Source of the DNA: Pseudomonas sputi
Lineage (GTDB): Bacteria > Pseudomonadota > Gammaproteobacteria > Pseudomonadales > Pseudomonadaceae
Reading direction: 5' to 3'
Length of the DNA: 64,000 nt
Assembly: GCF_021603585.1 (NCBI RefSeq)
Contig: NZ_BQHI01000008.1
Location: forward strand, 124,001 to 188,000
Numbering within the stretch: position 1 is the stretch's first letter; every line of letters starts with the position of its first letter. Both the position numbers and the translations under genes were made by a program. The notes beneath the pieces were generated by a model. The model made no database searches, had not been told where the DNA came from, and saw only the letters and a program-made list of their open reading frames with translations. This document shows, in pieces, positions 20,497-30,220 of this stretch.

Positions 20497-22020
20497 TCAG
20501 AGGGTCTTGGACATCCGGTTGGTCATCAGCGCCCAGCCGAACAGCATCACGCACAGGATGATCAACGGCCACGAGCGCCATTGCAGATACGGCGTCAGGT
20601 TGTGCATCGGCACCACTTCGCCGTACAGCACGCCCTGTTCGAACTGCGGGATGCGCTCGGTGATCTGCCCGAACGGGTTGATCAGCCCGGTCACGCCGTT
20701 GTTGGTCGCACGAATCATCCAGCGTCCGGCTTCAAGCGCACGCATCTGCGCCATTTGCAGGTGCTGCAGCGGGCCGATGGAGGTACCGAACCAAGTGTCG
20801 TTGCTGATCGTCAGCAGCAGATCGCTGCGTGCCGCCAGACCAGCTGCGAACTCGGGATACACCACTTCGTAGCAGATGAACGGCGCAATCTGATATCCCT
20901 TGGCCTGCAACAGCGCCTGGTCGGCAGGGCCCCGGGCGAAGTCGGACATCGGCAGGTCGAAGAACGCGATCAGCCCGCGCAGGATGTCCTGCAACGGTAC
21001 GTACTCGCCGAACGGCACCAGTTTCTGTTTCAGATAAGTGCCATCGCCTTCGCCGACTACCGTGATGCCATTGAAGAAGCGTTTTTCGTGACGGACCATT
21101 TCGCGGATCGGCACGCCGGTGATCAGCGCCGATTTACGCTCGGCGGCGAAGTTGCCCATCATGTTCAGGTAGCCCTCGGCGGACTCCTTGAGCACCGGCA
21201 CGGCGGTTTCCGGCCAGATCAAAAGATCCACCGGTTTGGAGCGGAAACTCAGATCGCGGTACAGCGCCAGTTGCGCATTGAGCTCGGCCGGGTCCCATTT
21301 CATGCTTTGCGCGACGTTGCCCTGAATCGCGGCAACGGTCAGAGGGGCGCCGGCCGGGCTGGTCCAGGCATGGCCCTTCAGCGCAATCCCCGCCGCCCAT
21401 GGCCCGATCAGCAATACCAGACCGGCGGCGATGAAGGCTTTGCGGCGGGTTTGCAGCAGGCGCGGTGCGTTGTAGATCAGTGCAGCGGTCAGCGCGAGAA
21501 CGAACGACACCAACCACATCCCGCCCACGGGCGCGAGCCCCGCCAGCGGGCCGTCGAGCTGGCTGTAACCGGAATACAGCCATGGGAAACCGGTGAGGAA
21601 CCAGCCTCGGAAAGCTTCCTGACCGACCCACAACGCCGCAAACGCCAGGGCGTCGGCCACCGGCGCTTCGTTACGCCGCAACCAGCGCGCCCAGAGCCAC
21701 GCGGGCAGGGCGAAGAACCAGGCAATGGCCGCCGTGAAGATCAGCATCAGGAACCCGGCCAGCAGCACCGAAGCGCCGCCGAAGTGGTGGATGCTGTAAT
21801 AGATCCAGCTGGTGCCGGCGCCGAACAGGCCGAAACCGAAGCACCAGCCACGACCCAGTGCCTGACGCGGGCTCAGCTCGCGCAGGCCGGCATAGAACAG
21901 GCCGACCGCCAGCAAGGCCAGCGGCCAGAGATCGAACGGTGCGAGCGCGAAGGTGGTGATTGCACCGGCCGCCACGGCCAGCAGGTTACCGGGCCAGCCG
22001 GGGCGGGTTGTCCAGCGCAT
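20497..22020 (-). CDS. lnt: Apolipoprotein N-acyltransferase
   Basis: Lnt adds the third acyl chain to the N-terminal cysteine of lipoproteins at the inner membrane. About seven membrane helices occupy the N-terminal 210 residues and one lies near the C-terminus. The nitrilase-like periplasmic domain carries the expected triad: E271 (LIWPETAVP), K333 (YLKQKLVPFGEYVP) and C383 (PFICYEVVYPE), close to E267, K335 and C387 of E. coli Lnt. The length of 507 residues is typical. It is the final gene of the miaB-ybeZ-ybeY-corC-lnt cluster, 15 nt after corC. Confidence 0.96.
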   Translation of the reverse strand: MRWTTRPGWPGNLLAVAAGAITTFALAPFDLWPLALLAVGLFYAGLRELSPRQALGRGWCFGFGLFGAGTSWIYYSIHHFGGASVLLAGFLMLIFTAAIAWFFALPAWLWARWLRRNEAPVADALAFAALWVGQEAFRGWFLTGFPWLYSGYSQLDGPLAGLAPVGGMWLVSFVLALTAALIYNAPRLLQTRRKAFIAAGLVLLIGPWAAGIALKGHAWTSPAGAPLTVAAIQGNVAQSMKWDPAELNAQLALYRDLSFRSKPVDLLIWPETAVPVLKESAEGYLNMMGNFAAERKSALITGVPIREMVRHEKRFFNGITVVGEGDGTYLKQKLVPFGEYVPLQDILRGLIAFFDLPMSDFARGPADQALLQAKGYQIAPFICYEVVYPEFAAGLAARSDLLLTISNDTWFGTSIGPLQHLQMAQMRALEAGRWMIRATNNGVTGLINPFGQITERIPQFEQGVLYGEVVPMHNLTPYLQWRSWPLIILCVMLFGWALMTNRMSKTL

Positions 22021-22035
22021 TTCAGTCCTTATTGA

Positions 22036-22875
22036 TTACCGGGCGATTGGCGTCAGTCGCAGCAAATGAATCCGACGACTGTCGGCGTTCAGGATGCGGA
22101 AACGATAGGCGCCGATTTCAGTGATTTCGTTGCGTTTTGGCAAGTGCCCGAATGCGCTCATCACCAGCCCGCCGACGGTGTCGAACTCGTCGTCGGAGAA
22201 TTCGCTGTCGAAGAACTCGTTGAAGTTCTCGATCGGCGTCAGGGCCTTGATCAGGAAATCACCGCTGGGCAGCGGCTTGATGTAGCTGTCTTCTTCGACG
22301 TCGTGCTCGTCTTCGATGTCGCCGACGATTTGCTCCAGTACGTCTTCGATGGTCACCAGACCCGCCACACCGCCGTATTCGTCGATCACGATGGCCATGT
22401 GGTTGTGGTTGGCGCGAAATTCACGCAGCAACACGTTCAGGCGCTTGGACTCCGGCACGAAGGTGGCCGGGCGCAGCAGGTCCTTGATGTTGAAGCTGTC
22501 GCCGTTCTCCTTGAGGATCAGCGGCAGCAGGTCCTTGGCCAGCAGCACACCCATCACGTCGTCATGGCTTTCGCCGATGACCGGGTAGCGCGAGTGGGCG
22601 GAGTCGACCACGGCAGGGAGGAATTCGCGGGGTGTCTGGGTCGCCTTGATGCTGATCATCTGCGAGCGCGGCACCATGATGTCGCGAACCTGCAGGTCAG
22701 CCACCTGGATGGCGCCTTCGACGATGGCCAGCGCTTCGCTGTCCAGCAGTTTGTTCTGATGTGCATCGCGCAGCAGCTCCAGCAGCTCCTGGCGGTTCTT
22801 CGGCTCGTGGGCAAAAGCCTGGGTCAATTTACCCAGCCATGACTTTTGCCCGTTGCTCGATCGATCTTCGCTCAT
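22036..22875 (-). CDS. corC: HlyC/CorC family protein with CBS domains (CorC)
   Basis: This 279-residue soluble protein has tandem CBS domains (about residues 65-190, with VRDIMVPRSQMISI and VIDEYGGVAGLVTIEDVLEQIVGDIEDE) and a C-terminal CorC_HlyC/transporter-associated domain (about 205-279). It lacks the N-terminal DUF21 membrane domain of larger CorB/YfjD relatives, so it is the short CorC form linked to magnesium and cobalt efflux in enterics. It lies between ybeY and lnt, the usual place for this gene. Confidence 0.93.
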   Translation of the reverse strand: MSEDRSSNGQKSWLGKLTQAFAHEPKNRQELLELLRDAHQNKLLDSEALAIVEGAIQVADLQVRDIMVPRSQMISIKATQTPREFLPAVVDSAHSRYPVIGESHDDVMGVLLAKDLLPLILKENGDSFNIKDLLRPATFVPESKRLNVLLREFRANHNHMAIVIDEYGGVAGLVTIEDVLEQIVGDIEDEHDVEEDSYIKPLPSGDFLIKALTPIENFNEFFDSEFSDDEFDTVGGLVMSAFGHLPKRNEITEIGAYRFRILNADSRRIHLLRLTPIAR

Positions 22876-22880
22876 AGCGA

Positions 22881-23375
22881 TTACTCTGAATCCTTTGTTG
22901 TAACAGTAGGGGATGTTTCGGTTTCGTCGTCCGCGTACGGATCGGGATAACCCAATTCGGCAAGCAACTCGCGTTCCAGTGCTTCCATTTCCTCGGCTTC
23001 CTCGTCATCTATATGGTCGTAACCAAGCAGATGCAAGCAGCCGTGAATGACCAGATGTGCCCAGTGGGCCTTTAGTTCCTTGCCCTGTTCGGCGGCTTCG
23101 CGCTCGACCACGGCCACGCAGATCACCAGATCGCCCAGCAGCGGGATGTCGAGAAACTCGTCGGGCACTTCGGCGGGAAAGGACAGGACATTGGTCGCGT
23201 AATCCTTGTGGCGCCAGGTGTGATTCAGTTCGCGACCTTCTTCCTCGTCGACCAGACGAATGGTCATTTCCGAGTCGGCGGTGCGCTGGCGCAGGGCCAG
23301 TTCGCACCATTGGCGGAACTCGGCTTCGGTCGGCGCAGAGGCTTCGGTCGCGACTTGCAGGTCAAGCTCAAGCAT
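22881..23375 (-). CDS. ybeY: rRNA maturation endonuclease YbeY
   Basis: YbeY is a zinc-dependent endoribonuclease needed for 16S rRNA 3'-end maturation and 70S quality control. The family zinc motif [11 protein letters not shown] is present at about residues 117-127. The start at 23375 ([12 protein letters not shown]) overlaps ybeZ by 8 nt, and 164 residues is typical. Longer in-frame starts would lie wholly within ybeZ. The C-terminus is acidic, ending TVTTKDSE. Confidence 0.95.
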   Translation of the reverse strand: MLELDLQVATEASAPTEAEFRQWCELALRQRTADSEMTIRLVDEEEGRELNHTWRHKDYATNVLSFPAEVPDEFLDIPLLGDLVICVAVVEREAAEQGKELKAHWAHLVIHGCLHLLGYDHIDDEEAEEMEALERELLAELGYPDPYADDETETSPTVTTKDSE

Positions 23376-24372
23376 CGTGGCGAGTGTCCTTTGGCGCTTC
23401 ATCGGCCAAACGTGTCTCGAAGCGCTCATAGGCTTCGACGATGCGTTGCACCAACGGATGGCGCACCACGTCTTTGGGCTGGAAGTGTGTGAAGCTGATG
23501 CCCGGCACATCCTTCAGGACTTCGATGACGTGATGAAGTCCGGATTTGGTGCCGCGCGGCAGGTCGACCTGGGTGATGTCGCCGGTGATCACGGCCGTGG
23601 AGCCGAAACCGATCCGGGTCAGGAACATCTTCATCTGCTCGACGGTGGTGTTCTGACTTTCATCGAGAATGATGAAGCTGTTGTTCAGCGTACGACCGCG
23701 CATGTAGGCCAGTGGCGCAACTTCGATCACCTGACGCTCGATCAGCTTGGCCACGTATTCGAAGCCGAGCATCTCGTAGAGCGCGTCGTAGAGCGGGCGC
23801 AGGTACGGGTCGATCTTTTGCGACAGGTCGCCGGGCAGGAAGCCGAGTTTTTCACCCGCTTCGACCGCTGGACGCACCAGCAGGATGCGCCGGATCTGTT
23901 CGCGCTCCAGAGCATCGACGGCGCAGGCGACCGCCAGGTAGGTCTTGCCGGTACCGGCCGGGCCGATGCCGAAGTTGATGTCGTTGCCGAGGATTTCCTT
24001 CACGTAGCGCAGCTGATTCAAGCCCCGTGGGCGAATCATGCCTTTCTTGGTGCGCAGGGCGACGGAGGCTTCGGCGGGGGCGTGGTTGTCCAGTTGCTCG
24101 ACGGCCGATTCCTGAAGGAACAGATGCACCGTATCCGGCGACAGCTCCGAGCCCTTGGTTTCCCGGTACAGGCGGCGAATCAGGTTTTCCGCGGAAGTGG
24201 TGTGTTTGGGTTCGCCGATCAGCTCGAACTGATTGCCGCGGTTGCGGATCTCGATGGCCAGGCGCTGTTCGATCAGGCGCAGATGCTCGTCGAACTGCCC
24301 GCACAGATTGGCGAAGCGGCGAGCCTCAAAGGGCTCGAGGATAAAACGATGTGGTTCGATGGGTGCGTTCAA
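23368..24372 (-). CDS. ybeZ: PhoH-family ATPase YbeZ
   Basis: YbeZ is a PhoH-like P-loop ATPase that works with YbeY, and possibly as an RNA helicase partner, in ribosomal RNA processing. A Walker A motif is visible as [11 protein letters not shown] (about residues 136-146) and the Walker B region as [12 protein letters not shown]. The N-terminal domain, with [13 protein letters not shown], is typical of the PhoH family. The length of 334 residues is normal, and the 8-nt overlap with ybeY points to coupling. The C-terminus ends [10 protein letters not shown]. Confidence 0.95.
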   Translation of the reverse strand: MNAPIEPHRFILEPFEARRFANLCGQFDEHLRLIEQRLAIEIRNRGNQFELIGEPKHTTSAENLIRRLYRETKGSELSPDTVHLFLQESAVEQLDNHAPAEASVALRTKKGMIRPRGLNQLRYVKEILGNDINFGIGPAGTGKTYLAVACAVDALEREQIRRILLVRPAVEAGEKLGFLPGDLSQKIDPYLRPLYDALYEMLGFEYVAKLIERQVIEVAPLAYMRGRTLNNSFIILDESQNTTVEQMKMFLTRIGFGSTAVITGDITQVDLPRGTKSGLHHVIEVLKDVPGISFTHFQPKDVVRHPLVQRIVEAYERFETRLADEAPKDTRHDA

Positions 24373-24495
24373 GGTCGTATTTAGCCGCCCTGGGGCAATT
24401 AGGATGAAATCAAGGATAACGCCAGCGGCGTGGGTGCGAAAGCTCTTAAAAAGCCTTGCATCGATTCAGCCGTCTGGCGCGGTCTCCTTGCGGTG

Positions 24496-25824
24496 TTACT
24501 GGATCAGCGAGCCGCGCAGCGAGTGCGGTTGCGCCGCGTCGATGTGCACGTCGGCGAACTGGCCGATCAGGGTCGGATTATCGCAGCGGAAGTTGACGAT
24601 ACGGTTATTCTCGGTCCGCCCCTGCAGCTCGCCCGGGTCTTTCTTCGAATAATCGGTCACCAGAATCCGCTGGACCGAGCCGACCATTTGTCGGCTGATC
24701 TCGAACCCTTGCTGATTCAAGCGGTGCTGCAAGGCGTTCAGGCGTTCTTTTTTCAGTTCTTCCGGGGTGTCGTCGGCCAGATCGGCGGCCGGAGTGCCCG
24801 GCCGCTGGCTGTAGACGAACGAGTAGGAAAAGTCGAAACCGACGTCGGCAATCAGCTTCATGGTCTGTTCGAAATCTTTCTCGGTTTCCCCCGGGAAGCC
24901 GACGATGAAGTCCGAGCTGATGCAGATGCCGGGTACGGCGGCGCGCAGTTTGCGCAGCTTGGATTTGTACTCCAGCGCGGTGTGGTTGCGCTTCATCGCA
25001 GCCAGGATCCGGTCCGAACCCGACTGCACCGGCAAGTGCAGGTGCTTGACCAGTTCCGGCACTTCGGCGTGGGCCTGGATCAGGCTGTCGGAGAACTCCA
25101 GCGGGTGCGAGGTGGTGTAGCGGATGCGGTCGATGCCATCAACCGCCGCGACGACGCGGATCAGTTCAGCCAGGTCCGCCAGGCGACCGTCGTGCGTCAG
25201 CCCGCGATAACCGTTGACGTTCTGCCCCAGCAGGGTCACTTCACGCACGCCGTTTTCAGCCAGGTGGATGATTTCGGCGATCACATCATCGAACGGTCGG
25301 CTGACTTCTTCGCCGCGGGTGTAAGGCACCACGCAGAACGTGCAGTACTTGCTGCAGCCCTCCATCACCGACACGTAGGCGCTAGGGCCGTCGATGCGCG
25401 GCTCTGGCAGGTGGTCGAACTTTTCGATTTCCGGGAACGAGACGTCGACTTGCGGCAGTTTGCTGATGCGCGCGGCGTCGATCATTTCCGGCAGGCGGTG
25501 CAGGGTCTGCGGGCCGAACACCACGTCGACGTACGGTGCGCGATCACGGATCGCCGCGCCTTCCTGGCTGGCCACGCAACCGCCGACGGCGATCACCATG
25601 TCCGGGTTGGCCAGTTTCAGTTCGCGCCAGCGGCCGAGCTGGGAGTACACCCGGTCCTGGGCGCGTTCGCGAATCGAGCAGGTGTTGAGCAGAATCACGT
25701 CGGCATCTTCGGCGCGCGCCGTGACTTCCAGGGCCTGGTGTTCGCCCAGCAGATCGACCATGCGCGAGCTGTCGTACTCGTTCATCTGGCAACCGTGGGT
25801 TTCGATGTAAAGCTTCTTGGCCAT
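24496..25824 (-). CDS. miaB: tRNA-2-methylthio-N6-isopentenyladenosine37 synthase
   Basis: MiaB is a radical-SAM methylthiotransferase acting on i6A37 of tRNAs. The N-terminal UPF0004 domain has the second-cluster cysteines C12, C49 and C83. The radical-SAM CxxxCxxC is C157, C161 and C164 (CSKYCTFC). A C-terminal TRAM domain follows ([22 protein letters not shown] region). The length of 442 residues is standard. It lies upstream of ybeZ, ybeY, corC and lnt on the same strand. The 123-nt gap to ybeZ shows no clear terminator. Confidence 0.96.
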   Translation of the reverse strand: MAKKLYIETHGCQMNEYDSSRMVDLLGEHQALEVTARAEDADVILLNTCSIRERAQDRVYSQLGRWRELKLANPDMVIAVGGCVASQEGAAIRDRAPYVDVVFGPQTLHRLPEMIDAARISKLPQVDVSFPEIEKFDHLPEPRIDGPSAYVSVMEGCSKYCTFCVVPYTRGEEVSRPFDDVIAEIIHLAENGVREVTLLGQNVNGYRGLTHDGRLADLAELIRVVAAVDGIDRIRYTTSHPLEFSDSLIQAHAEVPELVKHLHLPVQSGSDRILAAMKRNHTALEYKSKLRKLRAAVPGICISSDFIVGFPGETEKDFEQTMKLIADVGFDFSYSFVYSQRPGTPAADLADDTPEELKKERLNALQHRLNQQGFEISRQMVGSVQRILVTDYSKKDPGELQGRTENNRIVNFRCDNPTLIGQFADVHIDAAQPHSLRGSLIQ

Positions 25825-25909
25825 GGAATAGGGTCGTCACGTGGTTCAAAGAACCGCGCATTATAGGGAACATGTCCCCAGGTTCCTACCGCTGCGCGTC
25901 CGGTGGCTA

Positions 25910-25918
25910 TGCTATAGT
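25910..25918 (+). promoter_or_regulatory. Extended -10 promoter element for the DUF1820 gene
   Basis: TGCTATAGT forms an extended -10 (TG-n-TATAGT) 39 nt upstream of the ATG at 25957, in the 132-nt divergent gap next to miaB. No good -35 hexamer lies at 17 nt, as is common for extended -10 promoters. Confidence 0.5.
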
Positions 25919-25956
25919 TCGCGCCCTCATTTTTACCCCGATGCTGTCTGCCCGCC

Positions 25957-26286
25957 ATGACCAAACGCGAAGCTCCAATCTACAAGGTGATTTTCCTCAA
26001 CCAGGGCCAGGTGTTCGAAATGTACGCCAAGCAGATCTATCAAAGTGATCTGTGGGGCTTTCTGGAAGTGGAAGAGTTCGTCTTTGGCGAGCGCACGCAA
26101 GTGGTCGTCGACCCGAGCGAAGAAAAGCTCAAGGCGCAGTTCGAAGGGGTGGTGCGCAGCTTTGTGCCGATGCATTCGATCGTGCGCATCGACGAGGTGG
26201 AGCGTCTGGGGACGCCGAAAATCAGTGAAGCCCGTGGCGGCGTGGGTAACGTGATGCCGTTTCCGGTGCCGATGCCCGAGAAGTAA
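25957..26286 (+). CDS. DUF1820 family protein
   Basis: A 109-residue cytoplasmic protein starts MTKREAPIYKVIFLNQGQVFEMYAKQIYQS and includes GFLEVEEFVFGE and MHSIVRIDEVERLG, which identify the DUF1820 family of gammaproteobacteria. The function is unknown. No signal peptide or membrane segment is visible. It is divergent from miaB and stands alone, with a palindromic repeat after its stop. The same small gene lies beside miaB in other pseudomonads as I recall. Confidence 0.88.
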   Translation: MTKREAPIYKVIFLNQGQVFEMYAKQIYQSDLWGFLEVEEFVFGERTQVVVDPSEEKLKAQFEGVVRSFVPMHSIVRIDEVERLGTPKISEARGGVGNVMPFPVPMPEK

Positions 26287-26292
26287 GTCTGT

Positions 26293-26399
26293 AACTATCG
26301 TTCCCACGCTCTGCGTGGGAGTGCCGCCTTCGACGCTCTGCGTCAATGACGCGAAGCGTCACAGAATGAGTTCCAACGCAGAGTACGGGAACTATCGTT
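26293..26399. repeat. Imperfect inverted-repeat element (GTTCCCACGCTCTGCG family)
   Basis: A left arm around TCGTTCCCACGCTCTGCGTGG (read from 26299, 20 bases at most considered) and a right arm CCAACGCAGAGTACGGGAA (26373-26391) are imperfect complements. An inner GACGCTCTGCGTC palindrome and a GACGCGAAGCGTC palindrome lie between them. The direct repeat AACTATCGTT flanks the unit (26293-26302 and 26390-26399). It sits between two convergent genes and belongs to the same family as the element at 47158-47270. Confidence 0.7.
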
Positions 26400-26401
26400 A
26401 G

Positions 26402-26956
26402 TCAGGGCAGGGGCGAGAACGGTGTGCGCCCGTCGGCGCTCTGCAGTTCCATCAGGTATTTACGGAAAATCTGCCCGAGTACCTGGGTGGCGGTTTCCAG
26501 GTCCTCGCGGGACATTTTTTCGGCCACCTCGTCGGCCGTGTCCAATGCCTCTTCAGCACCATTGACCGCCGCCATCTTCAGCACGATGTACGCCTGAATG
26601 TTGTTGGCCTGCACGCCTTCACCGTGGAAGAACATGGTGCCGAGCTTGAACTGCGCCTGGGCGTGGCCTTGCAGCGAGGCCTTTTCGAAATAGCTCAGGG
26701 CTTGATTGAGATCGCGCGGCGCATTCTTGCCGTCGTAGTAGAACTCACCCAACTCGTATTGCGCTTGCGCATCCCCTTCGTCTGCCGCTTTCTGGCACGC
26801 GGCCAGTGCCTGCGTGACATCTTGCGGCTGAGTATTGAGGGTGCAGCGACCCATCGCCGGGATCAACAACGAGTTGCCGCCTGCTTGTGCATGTGCGAGC
26901 AGCGGCTGAAGGAGCAACAGGCAGCCCAAGGCAAGGGTGCGGCCGGTGCGGTTCAT
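26402..26956 (-). CDS. Secreted Sel1/TPR-repeat protein
   Basis: The 184-residue product has a signal peptide (MNRTGRTLALGCLLLLQPLLAHAQA) and, in the mature part, Sel1-like repeats at about residues 50-125, for example DAQAQYELGEFYYDGKNAP and HAQAQFKLGTMFFHGEG. Such periplasmic solenoid proteins mediate protein contacts; no specific partner can be inferred. A cysteine pair (GRCTL and AACQK) might form a disulfide. I start at ATG 26956 at the signal peptide; an in-frame upstream start adds a non-secretory basic stretch. Confidence 0.82.
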   Translation of the reverse strand: MNRTGRTLALGCLLLLQPLLAHAQAGGNSLLIPAMGRCTLNTQPQDVTQALAACQKAADEGDAQAQYELGEFYYDGKNAPRDLNQALSYFEKASLQGHAQAQFKLGTMFFHGEGVQANNIQAYIVLKMAAVNGAEEALDTADEVAEKMSREDLETATQVLGQIFRKYLMELQSADGRTPFSPLP

Positions 26957-27142
26957 GGGAATCGACTTACCTCTGAAGGGCGCGCGGACCCGTCGAGGGA
27001 TCCAATAAGCGCGCATTATGAAATAAGCAGGGCCATCCTTACAAAGTCTTTACTCGATTTTCTGCTGCGCGGGAAATATATCGCCCACTTTATGGGAGAT
27101 TTTTGGCAGGCGTGTCGGAAAAGGCGTGCAGGTGTAGGAGAA

Positions 27143-27172
27143 CGCTGACGCTGGCAATGGCCAACGTCAGCG
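27143..27172 (-). terminator. Hairpin downstream of hemL
   Basis: CGCTGACG (27143-27150) and CGTCAGCG (27165-27172) form an 8-bp stem extended by an inner TGGC/GCCA. The sequence after it on the minus strand is only slightly T-rich. It lies 10 nt after the hemL stop, so it probably ends or protects that transcript. Confidence 0.5.
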
Positions 27173-27182
27173 GCGGGGCGTT

Positions 27183-28466
27183 TTATTTCAGTTTGGCGAA
27201 GGCGCGTTCGGCGGCGTCGAGGGTCAGTTTCAGCTCGGCTTCGCCATGGGCGATCGAGGTGAAACCGGCTTCGAAAGCGCTCGGCGCCAGGTACACGCCA
27301 CCTTCCAGCATCAGGTGGAAGAAGCGACCGAACAGCGCCGCATCGCTGGCCATCACGTCTTCAAACGTAACAATGTCGTCGGCACCGCTGAAGTACAGGC
27401 CGAACATGCCGCCTGCCTGGGTGGTCACGAACGGAATGCCGGCGGCATCGGCGCGCTGTTGCAGGCCGTCGAGCAGGCGCGTGGTGTAGTCGGTCAGCTC
27501 GGCGTGGAAGCCCGGACGGCTGATCAGGCGCAGGGTGGTCAGGCCGGCGGCCATTGCCAGCGGGTTACCCGACAAGGTGCCCGCCTGATAGACCGGACCC
27601 AGCGGCGCGATGCGCTCCATGATCGAGCGCTTGCCGCCGAAGCAGCCGACCGGCATGCCGCCGCCGATGATCTTGCCGAAGGTGGTCAAGTCCGGAGTTA
27701 CGCCGTAGTGGGCCTGGGCACCACCGAGGGCAACGCGGAAACCGGTCATCACTTCGTCGAAAATCAGCACTACGCCGTGCTTGTCGCACAGGCTGCGCAG
27801 GCCTTCGAGGAAACCCGGCGCCGGTGGTACGCAGTTCATGTTGCCGGCCACGGGCTCGACGATGATGCAGGCGACGTCCTGGCCGACTTCGGCGAGCATT
27901 TTTTCAACAGCGTCGATGTCGTTGAACGGCAGGGTCAGGGTGTGTTGGGCGAACGCCGCCGGCACGCCGGCCGAACTCGGTACGCCCTGGGTCAGTGCAC
28001 CGGAGCCGGCCTTGACCAGCAGGCTGTCGGAGTGACCGTGGTAGCAGCCTTCGAACTTGATGATGCTGTCGCGACCGGTGAAGCCACGGGCCAGGCGGAT
28101 GGCGCTCATGGTCGCTTCGGTGCCGGAGCTGACCATGCGCACCATCTCCATCGACGGCACCAGTGAGCAGACCAGATCGGCCATCTCGGTTTCCATCGCG
28201 GTCGGCGCGCCGTAGGACAGGCCGTGTTGCAACTGGTTGCGCACCGCGTCCAGCACGTCCGGGTGGCTGTGGCCAAGGATCATCGGGCCCCAGGAGCCGA
28301 CGTAATCCACATAACGCTTGTCGTCTTCGTCAGTGACGTAGGCGCCTTCGGCGTGCTTGAAAAACAACGGCGTGCCGCCGACGCTCTTGAACGCGCGCAC
28401 CGGCGAGTTCACGCCACCGGGAATGTGTTTCTGGGCGTTGGTAAACAGGGTTTCGGAACGAGACAT
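27183..28466 (-). CDS. hemL: Glutamate-1-semialdehyde 2,1-aminomutase
   Basis: HemL converts glutamate-1-semialdehyde to 5-aminolevulinate, the committed tetrapyrrole precursor in the C5 pathway. It is a class III PLP enzyme: the PLP lysine is K265 in [15 protein letters not shown], with [13 protein letters not shown] upstream and [17 protein letters not shown] for phosphate binding. The length of 427 residues is typical. It lies 10 nt after thiE on the same strand, the Pseudomonas arrangement thiD-thiE-hemL, so haem and thiamine genes share a transcript. Confidence 0.96.
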   Translation of the reverse strand: MSRSETLFTNAQKHIPGGVNSPVRAFKSVGGTPLFFKHAEGAYVTDEDDKRYVDYVGSWGPMILGHSHPDVLDAVRNQLQHGLSYGAPTAMETEMADLVCSLVPSMEMVRMVSSGTEATMSAIRLARGFTGRDSIIKFEGCYHGHSDSLLVKAGSGALTQGVPSSAGVPAAFAQHTLTLPFNDIDAVEKMLAEVGQDVACIIVEPVAGNMNCVPPAPGFLEGLRSLCDKHGVVLIFDEVMTGFRVALGGAQAHYGVTPDLTTFGKIIGGGMPVGCFGGKRSIMERIAPLGPVYQAGTLSGNPLAMAAGLTTLRLISRPGFHAELTDYTTRLLDGLQQRADAAGIPFVTTQAGGMFGLYFSGADDIVTFEDVMASDAALFGRFFHLMLEGGVYLAPSAFEAGFTSIAHGEAELKLTLDAAERAFAKLK

Positions 28467-28476
28467 GATCGGGCTC

Positions 28477-29100
28477 TCAGACTTTTAGTAATTCATTGAA
28501 GGCGCGGGCGCGGCGGGTCACTTCGGCGCTGCTGTCGGCACCGAACAGGCCATGGACCACGGCCAGCAGATCAACACCATGGGCCACCAGCGGCGCGGCG
28601 TTGTCGAGGGTGATGCCGCCGATCGCGCAGATCGGCAGGTGCAGGGTGCGTTTGGCCTCGTCGAGCAGATCGAGGCTGCAACTCGGTGCACCGGGTTTGG
28701 TGTTGGAATTGAAGAAACGACCGAAGGCGACGTAACTCGCGCCTTCCCTGGCGGCCTGTTCGGCCAGTTCCAGCTGCGCGTGGCAGGTCGAACCGATGAT
28801 CGCCCTGGAGCCGAGCAGGGCGCGGGTCGGCGACAGCGGGCCGTCGTTCTGGCCCAGGTGTACGCCGACGTTCAGGCGCGCGGCCAGTTCGGCGTCATCG
28901 TTGATGATCAGGTGCGTCTTATAGCGTTCGCACAGATCGCGCAGGGCTTCGGCCTCACGCAGACGGCGGGCTTCGTCGCTGCTTTTGTCGCGGTATTGCA
29001 GCAGAGTGACGCCGCCTTCCAGCGCCGCCTCCACGTAGGACAGAAACTTGCCGGCCAGCAACTGGCTGTCGGTGATGGCATACAGGCCACGTAGTTTCAT
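28477..29100 (-). CDS. thiE: Thiamine-phosphate synthase
   Basis: ThiE joins HMP-pyrophosphate and thiazole phosphate to give thiamine monophosphate. The TIM-barrel family motifs are visible: [15 protein letters not shown] for pyrophosphate binding, [23 protein letters not shown], and [15 protein letters not shown]. The C-terminal [23 protein letters not shown] binds the thiazole phosphate. The length of 207 residues is standard. It sits between thiD and hemL. Confidence 0.95.
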   Translation of the reverse strand: MKLRGLYAITDSQLLAGKFLSYVEAALEGGVTLLQYRDKSSDEARRLREAEALRDLCERYKTHLIINDDAELAARLNVGVHLGQNDGPLSPTRALLGSRAIIGSTCHAQLELAEQAAREGASYVAFGRFFNSNTKPGAPSCSLDLLDEAKRTLHLPICAIGGITLDNAAPLVAHGVDLLAVVHGLFGADSSAEVTRRARAFNELLKV

Positions 29101-29118
29101 CGGGCAGACCTCACGACG

Positions 29119-29916
29119 TTACGAGCAGAAATCCAGCGGCAGGCGACGCGGGACGAACTGGCCTTTGCCCAGTTGTTCGGCATCGCGCAGGGTGCGCCAA
29201 GTGTAATCCAGCGCGGTACGCACGGCGCTGGCAAGGTTTTCGCCCAGTGCCAGGCGGCCTGCGAGGGTGCTGGCCAGGGTACAGCCGGAACCGTGATAGC
29301 TGCCGGGCAGACGCTGACACTTGAAGGTTTCGCGCAGACCGTCGCGGCTGTACAGGCGGTTGTGGATTTCGGTTTCGTCGCCGTGACCGCCGGTGATCAG
29401 CAGATTCTTGATGAACGGCAGGAGTTTTTCAGCGCACTCGTCCGCGGTGCCGTCTGGCAGTTCGGCGAGGATCCGGGCTTCGGGAAGGTTGGGGGTGGCG
29501 ATGATCGACAGCGGCAGCAGGCGTTCGCGCATGGCGTAGCCGACTTCGTCCTTGCCCAGGCGTCCGCCGCCGCCGGCACGCAACACCGGGTCGCAGACCA
29601 CTGGCAAGTGCGGGTGCGCCTGAAGCAGTTCGACAACGGTGTCGACCATTTCCAGGGAACCGAGCATGCCCAGTTTCACTGCCGCGACGTCGGAGTCGTT
29701 GAGTACGGCATTGGCCTGGGCCAGTACCCACTCACGGTCGAGGACGCGAAAGTCAGTGACGTTGACCGTGTCTTGCACGGTCAGGGCGGTGACGGCCGGA
29801 GCCGCATGGCAACCCTGAGCGAGCAGGGCTTCGATATCTGCCTGCAAGCCGGCGCCACCACTGGGGTCGTGGCCGGAGAGACAGAGGACAACGGGGCGTG
29901 AGCTGTAGATATTCAT
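29119..29916 (-). CDS. thiD: Hydroxymethylpyrimidine/phosphomethylpyrimidine kinase
   Basis: ThiD phosphorylates HMP and HMP-phosphate to the pyrophosphate needed by ThiE. The ribokinase-like fold shows the N-terminal SGHDPSGGAGLQADIEAL and the C-terminal anion-hole motif YHGSGCTLASTLAGRLALG, containing the catalytic cysteine. The length of 265 residues is typical. I start at ATG 29916 (MNIYSSRPVVLCLSGHD); a longer in-frame option adds 31 unlike residues. The gene leads the thiD-thiE-hemL unit and diverges from ladS. No TPP riboswitch is evident upstream. Confidence 0.94.
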   Translation of the reverse strand: MNIYSSRPVVLCLSGHDPSGGAGLQADIEALLAQGCHAAPAVTALTVQDTVNVTDFRVLDREWVLAQANAVLNDSDVAAVKLGMLGSLEMVDTVVELLQAHPHLPVVCDPVLRAGGGGRLGKDEVGYAMRERLLPLSIIATPNLPEARILAELPDGTADECAEKLLPFIKNLLITGGHGDETEIHNRLYSRDGLRETFKCQRLPGSYHGSGCTLASTLAGRLALGENLASAVRTALDYTWRTLRDAEQLGKGQFVPRRLPLDFCS

Positions 29917-30220
29917 GGTGCGCGAGCTTACCACCAAACCTGTTTTTCGGGTGTTGCGGCACAGCGGGCGGCCGATAACACGGGTAGCGAGACCCGGAGC
30001 GCTTGTCACAATCTGACCGAGTCAACAGCTCTAGCCCGGCGCTCTGCTCTGGAACGCCCGTTCTAGAGCCTTTGTAGGAAAAATTTCCATGGTGCTCAAT
30101 GGCCATCAACGGCTATGCTAGAGTGGATCCAAACCAATAACAGGTAATACCGGTTTTACGTCATCTCAAAGGGAATGGGGGGCTTCCTGACACAACCGGC
30201 CAAGCCACGCTGGGGCTTCA
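29917..30220. other. Intergenic region between thiD and ladS
   Basis: This 304-nt divergent gap should hold both promoters. A dyad GCTCTAG (30028-30034) with CTAGAGC (30063-30069) is visible. TATGCT at 30114-30119 is a possible -10 for ladS, without a matching -35. No reading frame, repeat of the other families or known riboswitch was seen. Confidence 0.4.

Noticed and set aside
29917-30220. TPP riboswitch upstream of thiD
   Set aside because: The characteristic CUGAGA and ACCUGA conserved segments in the right order and spacing are not present on the thiD strand.
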